Part shown: one piece after another, positions 9,890 through 18,900 of the stretch
Layout: every line of letters starts with the position of its first letter
Position numbering within the stretch: position 1 is the stretch's first letter
Source: Terfezia claveryi
Lineage: Eukaryota > Ascomycota > Pezizomycetes > Pezizales > Pezizaceae
Direction: 5' to 3'
Assembly (NCBI GenBank): GCA_015179025.1
Contig: WHUX01000513.1
Span: forward strand, 1-21,561
Length of the DNA: 21,561 nucleotides
The notes under the pieces: generated by a model
What the model was told of the DNA's origin: nothing
What the model saw: the letters and a program-made list of their open reading frames with translations, nothing else
Database searches by the model: none
Position numbers and translations under genes: made by a program

Positions 9890-11344
9890 TGTCACGGGGG
9901 CCCTATTGACTGATAGCGCTCTTGCACTATTAGGACGGCCGTAATTTCCTGCCGCAACGATATCTATTCCGCAACACAGAATATCAATCCTATAGCAGTA
10001 AAGTTTAGTCCAACAGTAGTTCCTTACGATGGATCTTATTTCGCAACACAAAATAAATCCTATGTCGCTTAAACGTAAAGTTAACTCAAGACTTAGAACT
10101 TTGTAGGCTTCGTGTACTCAAGGTGCTCTTGCTTTCGAATACTCGCTGGTGTAGAATAAATTCAACCGGAACTACTTGCACTATTTATATCCCGCGGTGT
10201 TCGTAGATATTCTTATGATAAAAATATTTTATAAAACGCGGGCCTACCTGTCACCTTGGAATTTCTTCCTAAGTTTATGCCATCCACACCTTTGTTAATG
10301 CAGTTGCTATCTGCACTCGTTGTCACAGGTTACTAACCCGAACGTAGAGAATATTCCCATGTCTGCATGTTATATATACTTCGCTTATAGCTCGCTTATC
10401 CCATTAAAGAATTCTTATCGAGACAACTAAATTCAATTCCAGATACGTTACCAATCCCCGATACTATCGAATTACCATCCGACAATATCCGAACGCATCT
10501 AATTATGTTTCCGGCAGTATTCACTTAATAGTGTCTAGTGTCTATTGAAAATAATTTTCAACTGCACATAACTCTATGAATAGAGAACCGTGGGTCACAA
10601 GTAGATTACCATTGGAAAGGTATCAACGCATAGAAGATTATAGAATCTTAGTTTATCGCGATACCCAAATTATTCACGAGTTATTACCAATAATAAGTAA
10701 ACCTCCTCGTGGACCTATATGACCATATTAAAAGTCTTATATCTCCATGAGTTTAACTCCGATCATAAAAAGGATTGCAGAAATGGAATAGGACGAAGAG
10801 TAGGCCTAGATAGAACCTTGAAACATTAAATTCGGAGAACTTTATGTTTTGGCCCTACCTTTGGCCTCTGTCCTGGGCGCACTCCCTTATAGTGTCACCG
10901 GACGCACTTTGGTTAAAGTGCGCCCTCGGTCCTTCATTTTTTTAGTTATTTTTACCGAATTATTTTCCTGCAGTTCAGGGTAATAATTCAATATTCAGGG
11001 TAACGCCAAGACTTCAGGGTAACAGCTAATATAGCTAGCATATATATGCATATAGTCAGCATATTAATCTGAGTATAACTATTGAACTATTAATCGGATT
11101 CTTATGAAACTTAAACCGTAGCTCCCTCAAGGGTCTATGGACGTTCCATAAGGGTCTTAACCATCTAGGATAATTATAAACCACTCTGAGGTTCATACCC
11201 GTTTCATATACTTAACTCTTATAGATAAGTATTAGAAACGTTTGCACCACACTGCTAAGAGTGTACCTAGAGTTCATATAGATTCTAGGGTCGTTCTATA
11301 AGGGCCCAAGTACCTTTGGTAGGGCTGGATGTCACCCCGTGACA
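9890..11344 (-). repeat. Gypsy 5' LTR (copy C), 1455 bp
   Basis: On the plus strand it runs TGTCACGGGGGCCC to CACCCCGTGACA, with intact 6-bp terminal inverted repeats. It is collinear with copy A. In the first ~380 aligned bases I count 12 substitutions, 11 of them transitions, and 3 one-base gaps against A. The TATA box is at 10182-10189 (minus strand), and TTCAGGGTAA motifs lie near 10974, 10994 and 11013. It drives, or once drove, the minus-strand gag start at 9838. Confidence 0.92.
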
Positions 11345-11349
11345 CTATT
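11345..11349. repeat. Target site duplication CTATT, right copy
   Basis: This matches CTATT at 678-682 and closes the gypsy insertion inside the copia-type LTR. Confidence 0.85.
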
Positions 11350-11497
11350 CACATGCTTACAATACATGTTAAACCATATTCTGAGTTATACTTCTGTTAA
11401 ACTTTATTGTTACAAACTCAAATATGTTGTGTATGTTGTAATTATGTTGAACGCATTTAGCACGCTCTGGCTCATGCTATAGCTTACTGGAATCGTG

Positions 11498-11505
11498 TAT
11501 ATATA
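11498..11505 (+). promoter_or_regulatory. TATA box of the copia-type LTR
   Basis: TATATATA lies in the context GTGTATATATAGGAGG, about 290 bases before the LTR end, followed by CCTTCAGAGATCATCAG typical of an R/leader region. The promoter role is inferred from position. Confidence 0.5.
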
Positions 11506-11533
11506 GGAGGGGAATTCCCTTCCTTCAGAGATC

Positions 11534-11573
11534 ATCAGTTCACATCAGTTCATATCAGTTCACATCAGTTCAC
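11534..11573 (+). repeat. Four 10-bp repeats ATCAGTTCAC in the LTR leader
   Basis: Copies start at 11534, 11544, 11554 and 11564; the second has T for the last C. They lie 30-70 bases downstream of the TATA box, so within the transcribed part of the LTR. Confidence 0.8.
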
Positions 11574-11791
11574 ATCAATCTCATTCACTCATATATTCTC
11601 CTATATATTCTACGTTTCTAGTGCATGCTCTACAGCGTCCTCTACAGTATCCACAACGTCCTCTACGTTCTCCAGAACGTCCTCCCCTAGCCTATTAGAT
11701 CCGTTCCCAAGTTTCTCCTTTATTGGATACTTAGTTGAATTACCACTGCCTGTTGGATATAGTGTATATCTCATATACCTGTATCTCAACA

Positions 11792-11796
11792 GGAAT
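11792..11796. repeat. Target site duplication GGAAT, right copy
   Basis: This pairs with 476-480. The copia frame resumes immediately after it. Confidence 0.8.
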
Positions 11797-12435
11797 TAGG
11801 CTTGTTTGATTTCTTGGAGGAAGATTGATGAATTAGGACGCTTTAGTTTATTAGGTGAAGATGGAATTTTGGAAGTTAAGAGAAAATCGGATAATTCAGT
11901 TGTTATTTCTGCCTCACTTGATTACAGTTCCTATCAAGTATATCCTATTGTTCACCATGGAAAGATCTAGATGGCTGCTATATACTATTGGCATCATGCC
12001 CTTGGTCACTCTTCAACTCAGTTCTGGTTAGAAGCTAGTCAAATCTACGAAGATGGCAATCTCCTTCCCAAATGTCCAACCTCATACTTCTGTGAATCTT
12101 GTGCCAAATACAACTTAAAGCAGTTAGTACCTACATCAATCGAGAAACCAAAAGGAACAAAACCCTTTGATCTGGTTCATTTTGATCTCATGGGTCCCTT
12201 TAAAGTCGAATCTCTTGGGAAACGCAAGTATATGTTAACACTTATTTAAGATACATCTCGCTACTCTGATGTGAACTTCCTCTATAAAAAGAGTGATACT
12301 ACTCACTTCATCAAAGCTTTTTGTGAAAAGGTTAACACAAAAACTGAACAATACCCTTAATCGTTTAGAACTAACTAAGGTGGTGAATATGTCAACAAGG
12401 AACTGGAAGCTTACTTGGAAGAAAAAGGTATATTA
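11797..12435 (+). pseudogene. Ty1/copia GAG-pre-integrase and integrase N-terminal half
   Basis: This continues the copia polyprotein in the same frame as 1-480. It shows LISWRKIDELGRF, then the HHCC zinc-binding module (YWHHALGH ... CESCAKYN near 11985-12110), the first catalytic Asp in HFDLMGPF (about 12179-12202), then the region of the second Asp. There FRTN*GGEYV replaces the usual R-x-D-x-GGE, so the catalytic Asp is Asn (12373-12375) and the next codon is TAA (12376-12378). Other stops are TAG 11797-11799, TAG 11968-11970, TAA 12247-12249 and TAA 12358-12360. There is no frameshift. The frame ends at LEEKGI, where the foldback element is inserted. Confidence 0.88.
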
Positions 12436-12447
12436 GAAAAGAAAATA

Positions 12448-12495
12448 GTTTGCCTTTCATGCCGCTGACACCACAGGCACTCAAAAGGCAAACTG
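12448..12495. repeat. 11-bp inverted repeat at the left foldback end
   Basis: AGTTTGCCTTT and AAAGGCAAACT are perfect inverted copies separated by about 26 bases, within the outermost 60 bases of the left end. No equal copy is seen at the right end. Confidence 0.6.
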
Positions 12496-12627
12496 ACAAG
12501 CTGGTGGGCCACTATTGGGACACCCGTCCTCCTGACACTGTACCTCCTAAGTCCTTGCGCCCTGTTGCCTTCGCTGCCTTTAGGCACTAGGTGTTTAGCT
12601 CCTCTGCGTCAGGATGCCCGGCACCTA

Positions 12628-12747
12628 CTACCCTACCTCTGGAGGCCAGCTGCCCACCTTCCTTGCCTCGGGGCACCAGATGTCTAACTTCCTTGCCTTC
12701 GGGCACCAGGCATCCATCTTCCCTGCCTCTATTGGCCAGGCTAAATA
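12628..12747 (+). repeat. 30-bp tandem repeat, left arm, about four units
   Basis: Units keyed on CTTCC(T/C)TGCC recur at 12658, 12688 and 12718, with an earlier, more diverged unit at 12628. The mirror array is at about 19885-20000. Confidence 0.75.
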
Positions 12748-13164
12748 TGCCCCACGGGCCGAACCTGGCTTAGGAATACCTGCTGTGGTGGGCAGGTTCA
12801 ACCCCACCTATTGTGAGTTCTCTGGGTCCCCAACCATGCCTTAGTTATTGTGTTTAGAATGGGTTGGCCTTTAGCTTTCCTAAAATACAGGCCAGCCCTA
12901 TGCTATCAAGCGTACATATAACTGAGGGCGCACCTGCAAACAAGGATAATAAATGACAATTGTATTTGGAAATCTTTATATACATAAACACGCATCCCAT
13001 TCACCTCCCCATGTGACTTGTCAACCCCAGCCCATACCACCTGTCCCTGACGTAGACCCGTGGAGATAATTCAACGATGCTCTAGACTTACTTCGCTTCT
13101 GGCAAATATGCCTAATACTGCGCATGGCGGTATATTAAAGTGAAGGGATAGTAGAGTTGATATC

Positions 13165-13580
13165 GGAGGCAAGGCATTGGCGAGTTCATTGGTGGCTTCG
13201 GAGGCAAGGTATTGGCGACTCCAGAGGCAAAGCATTGGCGACTTCAGGGGCAAGGCATTAGCGACTTCGCAGGCAAGGTATTGGAGACTTCGCAGGCAAG
13301 GTATTGGTGACTCCGGAGGCAAGGCATTGGCGAGTTCGGAGGTAAGGCATTGGCGACTTCGGAGGAAAGGCATTGGCGACTTGGCAGGCAAGGCATTAGG
13401 GACTTCGTAGGCAAGGTATTGGCGACTTCGGAGGCAAGGCATTGTCGAGTTCGGAGGTAAGGTATTGGCGAGTTCGAAGGTAAGGCATTGGCGCGTTCAC
13501 AGGCAAGGCATTGGCGAGTTCGGAGGCAAGGCATTGGTGACTTTAAAGGCAAGGCATTGGTGACTTCGGAGGCAAGGCAG
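13165..13580 (+). repeat. 23-bp minisatellite, left arm, about 18 units
   Basis: The unit is AGGCAAGGCATTGGCGACTT plus CGG, with most variation at the GACTTC/GAGTTC and CATT/TATT positions. One unit near 13181-13200 is disrupted. Because 23 is not a multiple of three, every frame cycles through the repeat, giving 23-residue periodic translations that I do not regard as genes. Confidence 0.92.
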
Positions 13581-13639
13581 TCCTCATATTTACTGTATAG
13601 CCTAGATAATCCCGTCAAACCTGTCAGTTATGCTCACAC

Positions 13640-13860
13640 ATCTCGGAGGCCTGCAATGCTCTCACCTATATCAGCTGAACTTACGCGCTCATTGGAAGAA
13701 CCCTATGAGCTCGGTTAGCTGTGCATACACATATTAGAGGCCTGGCAATGCTCTCACCTTTAACAACTGAACTTGCTTGCTGGTAGAAGAACCATATTAG
13801 CTAGGTAAGCTATGCGTGTATATATCGGAGGCCTGGCAGAGTGCTCTCATCTTGCTCGTA
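13640..13860 (+). repeat. About 91-bp repeat, left arm, 2.3 units
   Basis: Units starting at GGAGGCCTG or GAGGCCTGG (about 13645, 13737, 13827) share GCAATGCTCTCACC, AACTGAACTT, and GAAGAACC followed by AGCT. The mirror copy is at 18640-18860. Confidence 0.75.
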
Positions 13861-14249
13861 GTTCTAGAGGTTTATGGACTTGTGTTGGGGATAAAATCCG
13901 AATGCCTTTTGGAATATTGAGAAGTATGCCCACACCAGCCACTGTATTATTGTAGTTGGTATGGCCGAGAAACTTAGTGTATGCTGATCCACTCAACTGG
14001 GTATGATCAACCCCTCTTAGCAGCCCGCAGCTCAAGAATGCCTGGTAACTCGAGCTAGTGTTCTCTCACAGCCAACCCAGCGCTATGCCTGTGCAGGCAA
14101 TAGTCATATTTGGCTTCGTTGTCCTAAAGCCTGCATACTGTGGTAGGGACGGATCCAGTTGTAACCTCGCTATGCGTCCATGTATATGCCGCTGGTATAT
14201 ATTATAGGAAAGCATGCTGTAAACATATATATATGTTCTGGTCCGTTCC

Positions 14250-14345
14250 AGAATTCCAGGCCATACTGGTATGGACCGGGCCATTCCAGGATTGCTCGGG
14301 CCATACCGGTATAGCCCCTCATACCGGTATGGACTGGGCCATTGC
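14250..14345. repeat. ATACCGGTAT palindrome cluster, M1 left end
   Basis: Two perfect ATACCGGTAT copies and one variant ATACTGGTAT lie within about 85 bases, spaced by GC-rich GGACCGGGCC-like segments. ATACCGGTAT is its own reverse complement. Confidence 0.75.
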
Positions 14346-14399
14346 GAGATTGCGAGATTATCCAGGCCATTCCGGGATGGCATAAATATTCATATCTTC

Positions 14400-14775
14400 T
14401 TATATTTCCTTACACCGTGACACACCCAACTTATTTGGCCTAACCAATGTAAATCATTTAATGCCATATTCCTAGATTCATGTCTACCTTAACCTCTACC
14501 CTCTATGCAGTCACCATCCCATTCCAAACTCCAATGCAAATGGTCTCCCAGCATAGTCGCGCCCGCACTACTGCACTGTTCTTGTAGTTCACCTATATTA
14601 TATACATTTTGAAATAATCCATTTTATTTTCACGATTATCTAATAAGGCTATCTAATACACTGTGCTCCAAAACCCCCATCTGTACCAGCCTTCACATCC
14701 ATGTCTCTAGAATCCTAGATTCACCATCCACATGAGCCTGCAATTCACTATCCATATTAGCCTAGATATCCGCTA
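14400..14775. other. Unassigned stretch in M1
   Basis: This is an AT-moderate sequence with no coding motif. CCTAGATTCA and related words recur loosely (about 14471, 14711). I see nothing else. Confidence 0.4.
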
Positions 14776-15275
14776 GAACTGAGCAAGCAACTTAGCCTAG
14801 AATTGAGCGAGGAAATCAGCCTAGAATTGAGTGAGGAAATCAGCAGAGAACTGAGCAAGGATATCACAGTATCGAGTGAGAAAATCAGCCAACAATTGAG
14901 CAAGCAAATCAGCATACAATCGAGCGAGCAAATCAGCCTAGAATCGAGCAAGCAAATCAGTGAGAAAATGAGCAAGCAAACTAGCGTATAATTGAGCAAG
15001 CAAATCAGCCTAGAATTAAGAATGGAAATCAGCAGAAAATTGAGCAAGGAAATTACCACTGGTATAGAATCGAGCGAGGAAATCAGCCTAGAATTGAGTG
15101 AGCAAATCAGCATATAATCAAGCAAGCAAATCATCCTAGAATAGAGCAAGCAAATCAGCATACAATCGAGCGAGCAAATCAGCCTAGAATTGAGCAAGCA
15201 AATCAGCAAGAAAATGAGCAAGCAAATGAGCGGAAAAATGACCTAGCAAATGAGCGAGAAAATGAGTGAGCAAAC
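14776..15275. repeat. 24-bp minisatellite, about 20 units
   Basis: The unit resembles GAGCAAGCAAATCAGCCTAG plus AATT. Because 24 is a multiple of three, frames stay open for long stretches: plus strand 14803-14991 (8-residue period ELSEEISL-like) and minus strand 14757-15221 (hydrophobic Leu/Ile/Cys repeats). I read these as side effects of the repeat, not genes. Confidence 0.9.
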
Positions 15276-15579
15276 CAGGTAAAATTGAGTAAGCAAAATT
15301 ATTTGAAAGGAATGATCAAGAGAAAAGCTCTAAGTCCCAGCTGGACACACCTTGGAAATAGGGTCTTGCTGTATCTTGCTACCAGCCATTGGATCGACTG
15401 GCACTGTCTTAAAACCAAATTACTTGTCTTACCTACAATCATCCTGCTACGTCAGTTGGGGCTCCTCCTGCAATTGGCAAAACCTAGCACAAAGGAGAAA
15501 ATACCTATATATGGGAAATGAATGAGAAGACAAACATATAGAAATGATTGCTTTTTGGCCTCTATATATGCATGCAATT
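15276..15579. other. Unassigned stretch in M1
   Basis: The sequence between two minisatellites is unique within this window. A 78-codon frame (15285-15521, plus) is open but shows no family motif and no clear codon signature. I do not call it a gene. Confidence 0.4.
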
Positions 15580-15748
15580 CATGCTTCCGCTAGCTCTAGA
15601 TATTAGTGTTTTGCATGCTTTTGCTAGCTCTAGGTATTGGTGTTTTGCATGCTTCTGCTAGCGCTATATATTAGTATTTTTCATGCTTCTGCTGGCTCTG
15701 TATATTGGTTTTTTCATGCTTTCGCCAGCTCTAGATATTGGTGTGTTT
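15580..15748 (+). repeat. 34-bp tandem repeat, five units
   Basis: Units start CATGCTT at 15580, 15614, 15648, 15682 and 15715 and read CATGCTTCYGCTAGCTCTAG-like, then TATTGGTGTTTTG. One unit is 33 bp. Confidence 0.92.
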
Positions 15749-15808
15749 CATACTAGGAAGCATGACGGAAATGGACACTACATGATACAGACTGAGGCAG
15801 GTGATTTC

Positions 15809-16010
15809 TCATATGGATGTGGATATACAGGCTAAGAAGGACCCCCGATTACAGGCCCCAATTCTAGGCTCATATAGATACGGATATCTAAGCTAAGAAA
15901 GAACCCCAATTGCATACTCATATGGATGTGGATATCCAGACTAATAGGGACCCTTGATCACAGGCTAATAGGGACCCCCGATCGCAGGCTAATAAGGACC
16001 CCTGATTGCA
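15809..16010 (+). repeat. Degenerate repeats including three 24-bp units
   Basis: CTCATATGGATGTGGATAT recurs (about 15809, 15917, and degenerate in between), each followed by AGGCTAA and GGACCCC. From 15938 to 16009 a 24-bp unit, AGGCTAATAGGGACCCCCGAT-like, repeats three times. Confidence 0.75.
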
Positions 16011-16189
16011 AGCTCAAGGACATAAACTTCAGCTTGGTGAGTTGTCAATGGTATAAAAACTTGCTCATTTCATAGTGCACACTGTAGAAGCAGTGATTCT
16101 AGGTAATTAGTATTTTCAGGGAATACAAGAAATCTTCTACTCTGAGCATTGTGTTAATAGAATAGAATATATATATAAGAAAAGCTCTG
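16011..16189. other. Unassigned stretch with a TATA-like motif
   Basis: GGTATAAAAAC (TATAAAAA at 16052-16059) is followed by ordinary sequence and a short TA run near 16168. There is no coding motif. It could be a leftover promoter but there is no supporting gene. Confidence 0.35.
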
Positions 16190-16360
16190 CCATCTCCCAC
16201 TTGCTCAATCCTCCACTTGCCTAATCTTCCGCTTGCCCAATCCTCCGCTTACCTAATCCCTCGCTTACTCAATCCCCCGCTTACTTAATCCCCATACCAA
16301 CTTGCTTAATCCCCTACTTGCTTAATCCTCATATCCACTTGCTCAATCCCCTGCTTGATT
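16190..16360 (+). repeat. 16-bp tandem repeat, about nine units
   Basis: The unit TTGCTCAATCCYCCRC repeats from about 16200 with many C/T differences between units, and grows degenerate after 16290. Confidence 0.85.
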
Positions 16361-16436
16361 AACATCCTGCAAGCTCTTATATTGAATTCGTACTTAGGTA
16401 TGGCCCTGATCCAGTATGACAATAGGCATCTCTGAT

Positions 16437-16640
16437 GTTCTTTGACCAAATATTGCTACAAAATTACCTTCATATTGGATATGTCCCTATTTAGTACTTT
16501 TAAGGTCGCTGTGGCTGCTGTGGTATTGTGGTAAATTCTTGTTGCTATCCGTGACATTGAACAATTTAATCCCATAACGGCCTTGTCCATTGCGATATCC
16601 AGTCTATACCGGTATGGACTAGACCATACCGGTATAGCCT
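16437..16640 (+). repeat. Direct repeat unit, copy 1 (M1 right-end region)
   Basis: About 200 bases from GTTCTTTGACCAAAT to the palindrome cluster are repeated in the same orientation at 17586-17810. The copies differ mostly by transitions (for example CATAACGGCC versus CATAACAGCC). Confidence 0.85.
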
Positions 16641-16676
16641 GCATCCCGGAATAGACCAGAACATATATATATGTGT

Positions 16677-16784
16677 CTGAAAAGCATGAGTTTCTCGGAT
16701 ATATAAAGAAGCCTCTAAAGCATAAGTTACTCACATATATATATATAAGCATCAACAACCTGTGTTTCTCGCATATATATATAT
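16677..16784 (+). repeat. 36-bp repeat / TA tract between M1 and M2
   Basis: This has one clear 36-bp unit (AAAGAAGCCTCTAAAGCATA then GTTACTCACATATATA), plus AAGCATCAACAACCTG and TA runs. The same AAGCATCAACAACCTG segment recurs right after M2, so M2 is flanked by direct copies. Confidence 0.8.
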
Positions 16785-16929
16785 GTTCTGGTCTGTTCCG
16801 GGATTCCGGTCCATACCGGTATGGACCGGGCTGTTCCGGGATTGCCTGGGCCATACCGGTATAGCCCCCCATACCAGTATGGACTGGGCCGTTGCGAGAT
16901 TGCCGGGCCGTTCCGGGATGGTATATATC

Positions 16930-17580
16930 TACACTCTAAGTGATGAACAAAGCCAAATTGAGTGGAAACCGGGTCTATTATATTTTATACATAACAAAAG
17001 CTCAAACTTCACTACGAGTAATTTCATGATACCTCTCATTCATAGTACTATAGGTCTTGTTCTTTTCTAAATGTAGCAAAGTATTACGAACATGTTATAT
17101 AATGCTCCAAAGCCAATTGTTTCCCATCATTACTTTCCTTCCATCGCAGTTATTTGGGTCTCGCAGGTATACTTTAATTCTGCAATACCTAGGTAGTTCT
17201 TGTTAGTCACCATGTACTTGAATTGGATATTACGGAATTACTTCTCAAAGGTCATCTGGGATTTACTTCAATAATTGCGCTTCGAGATCAAGTGAACTCT
17301 AGGGGGTGAAACTGATTCAAATCAATAGCACCATTATCTTCTGACTAACTGACATTATGGTAAGGGCTGGAATGTCATAGCATGTTGGTAATTCCGCGGT
17401 GTGCTCTAGTAATGTCAGTGTGCACAATATGTTACGTTGAACAAGTGTATTGCGTTGTAGAAAATTCTCATGAACTAAAGGTTTCAATTCCATAATGGAC
17501 CAGAATATTTCTCTACATAATAACTTTTATTTTGAGTATACCTCTACTGAGTTTCTTTTTGGATAGGTCACCTATGTTAT
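16930..17580. other. M2 interior, no recognisable content
   Basis: This is about 650 bases of moderately AT-rich sequence, unique in the window. I found no motif-bearing reading frame, repeat or RNA-like structure. Confidence 0.4.
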
Positions 17581-17585
17581 CTCCA

Positions 17586-17810
17586 ATGTTCTTTGACCAA
17601 ATGTTGCTACAAAATAACCTTCATATCAGATATGTCCCTATTTAGTAATTTTAATGTCACTGTGGCCGCTGTAGTGTTGTAGTAAATCCTTATTGCTATC
17701 TGTAACATTGAATAATTTAATCCCATAACAGCCTGGTCCATTGTGATATCCAGCCATACCATAACGGCCTGGTCCGTTGCGATATCCAGTCCATACCGGT
17801 ATAGACCGGG
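17586..17810 (+). repeat. Direct repeat unit, copy 2 (M2 right-end region)
   Basis: This is the counterpart of 16437-16640. It contains an extra internal duplication of the ACGGCCTGGTCCRTTGYGATAT segment (about 17727 and 17762) next to the palindromes. Confidence 0.85.
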
Positions 17811-17849
17811 CCATACTGGTATGGACCGGATTCCGGAATGGACCAGAAC

Positions 17850-18290
17850 ATATATAAGCATCAACAACCTGCGTTTCTCGTATATATATATATATATATA
17901 TGCTTCAAAAGCATGAGTTTCTCGCATATATAGATATATATATATGTGTGCCTCAAAAGCATAAGTTTCTTGCAGATATAAAGAAGCCTCTAAAGCACGA
18001 GTTTCTCGCATATATAAAGAAGCCTCTAAAGCAAGAGTTTCTTGCATATATAAAGCAGCCTCTAAAGCATGACTTTCTCGCATATATAAAGAAGCCTCTA
18101 AAGCATGAGTTTCTCGTATATATATACATATATATGTGCTTCAAAAGCATGAGTTTGTCATATATATAAAGAAGCCTCTAAAGCATGAGTTTCACATATA
18201 TATATATATAAGTATCAACAAACTATGTTTCTCGCATATATATATATATATATATGTACCTCAAAAGCATGAGTTTCTCACAGCGAATAC
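17850..18290 (+). repeat. 36-bp tandem array with TA microsatellites
   Basis: Four good units of TATATAAAGAAGCCTCTAAA then GCATGAGTTTCTCGCA lie at about 17970-18115, with degenerate units on both sides and pure TA runs (about 17880-17901, 18195-18210, 18235-18255). The 36-bp period keeps the frame open (12-residue period). This may be the original foldback loop. Confidence 0.9.
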
Positions 18291-18639
18291 ATAATATAGT
18301 ATGTGGAGCTGGCGAATGGAGGAGCTCCATCCCTACCAAAGTATGCAGGCTTTAGAACAATGAAGCTAAATATGACTATTGCCTATACAGGCATAGCGCT
18401 GGGTTGGCTGTGAGACAACACTAGCTCGAGTTACCAGGCATTCCTAAGTCACAGGCTGCCAAGAGGGGTTGATCATACCCAGTCCAGTAGATCAGCATAC
18501 GGCAAGTTTCCTGGCCATCCCAACTACAAAAATATAGCAGCTAGCGTGAGTATACTTCTCAATATTCCCAAGGGCATTCGGATTTTATCCCCAACACAAG
18601 TCCACAAACCTCTAGAACTATGAGCGAGATGAGAGCACT

Positions 18640-18860
18640 CTGCCAGGCCTCCGATATATACATGCATAGCTGACCTAGCTAATATGGTTCTTCTACCAGC
18701 AAGCAAGTTTAGTTGTTAAAGGTAACAGCATTGCCAGGCCTCCGATATATGTACGCACAGCTAACCGAGCTCATAGGGTTCTTCCAATGAGAACGTAAGT
18801 TCAGCTGATATAAGTGAGAGCATTGGCAGGCCTCTGAGATGTGCGAGCATAACTGATAGG
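18640..18860 (-). repeat. About 91-bp repeat, right arm
   Basis: This is the mirror copy of 13640-13860, keyed on CCAGGCCTCCGATATA at about 18641 and 18735 and GGCAGGCCTCTGAGAT at 18824. Confidence 0.75.
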
Positions 18861-18900
18861 TTTGACGGGATTATCTAGGCTATACAGTAAATATGAGGAC

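Larger units (their letters stand above)
683..11344 (-). mobile_element. Ty3/gypsy chromovirus, 10.66 kb, nested, defective
   Basis: This is a full-length LTR retrotransposon on the minus strand. It is bounded by two like-oriented LTRs (683-2145 and 9890-11344) and a perfect CTATT target duplication. Coding order read on the minus strand is gag, protease, RT, RNase H, integrase, chromodomain, the Ty3/gypsy order. A polypurine tract lies against the 3' LTR. It sits inside a copia-type LTR, itself inside a copia element. The coding region is broken by several frameshifts and stops. An extra inverted LTR (5480-6941) interrupts it and adds 1.46 kb. It is not autonomous as read. Confidence 0.92.
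11350..11791 (+). mobile_element. Copia-type solo LTR, 3' part (U3 end, R, U5)
   Basis: This is the continuation of the LTR begun at 481. It has a TATA box TATATATA at 11498-11505, followed by a pyrimidine-rich leader, four 10-bp ATCAGTTCAC repeats, and the end CCTGTATCTCAACA at 11791. The end is defined by the GGAAT duplication. The same terminal ~50 bases appear inverted at 21509-21561, showing a second copy of this LTR family. The plus orientation follows from the TATA-to-end order. Confidence 0.8.
12586..14152 (+). repeat. Foldback left inverted arm
   Basis: This is collinear, as reverse complement, with 18330-20033. Landmarks shared by both arms: GTGTTTAGCTCCTCTG near 12587, the 30-bp repeat, CTAAAGGCCAACCCATTC (complement), GACAATTGTATTTGG with a nearby TATATA, the 23-bp minisatellite, the ~91-bp repeats, GGATAAAATCCGAATGCC, and GCCTGCATACT near 14130. 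It carries no coding motif. Confidence 0.9.
14235..16662 (+). mobile_element. TIR-bearing insertion M1 in the foldback loop, 2.43 kb
   Basis: The left end GTTCTGGTCCGTTCC and the right end (reverse complement) GTTCTGGTCTATTCC are inverted copies, both set in TA-rich runs. Subterminal regions carry several CCATACCGGTATGG-type palindromes. About 225 bases of the right end (16437-16662) are also found at the right end of M2. The interior contains four tandem-repeat families and no recognisable transposase. It looks like a non-autonomous DNA transposon; the family is unknown to me. Confidence 0.55.
16785..17849 (+). mobile_element. TIR-bearing insertion M2 in the foldback loop, 1.07 kb
   Basis: Inverted ends GTTCTGGTCTGTTCCGG and (right, reverse complement) GTTCTGGTCCATTCCGG match over about 35-50 bases with variation. 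Both ends carry ATACCGGTAT palindromes and abut TA runs. The right ~265 bases are homologous to the M1 right end, and the left ~150 bases to the M1 left end, while the interiors differ. No transposase is seen. Confidence 0.55.

Noticed and set aside
12974..12990. TATATA motif in the foldback arms (also near 19630) as a promoter
   Set aside because: It is conserved between arms only as part of overall arm homology, and no coding region follows it.
13165..13580. Regularly spaced repeats that could be mistaken for a CRISPR array
   Set aside because: Units are contiguous with no unique spacers, and the setting is eukaryotic retroelement DNA.
14757..15221. 154-codon hydrophobic Leu/Ile/Cys-rich frame (minus) resembling membrane repeats
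   Set aside because: It coincides exactly with a 24-bp tandem repeat, whose period keeps frames open. The opposite strand is also partly open.
15285..15521. 78-codon frame between minisatellites in M1
   Set aside because: It has no recognisable domain, no homologous second copy in M2, and lies in repeat-derived sequence. It is too weak to call a gene.
17607..18169. Open frames with 12-residue periods on both strands
   Set aside because: They come from the 36-bp repeat and TA runs; there is no independent coding evidence.
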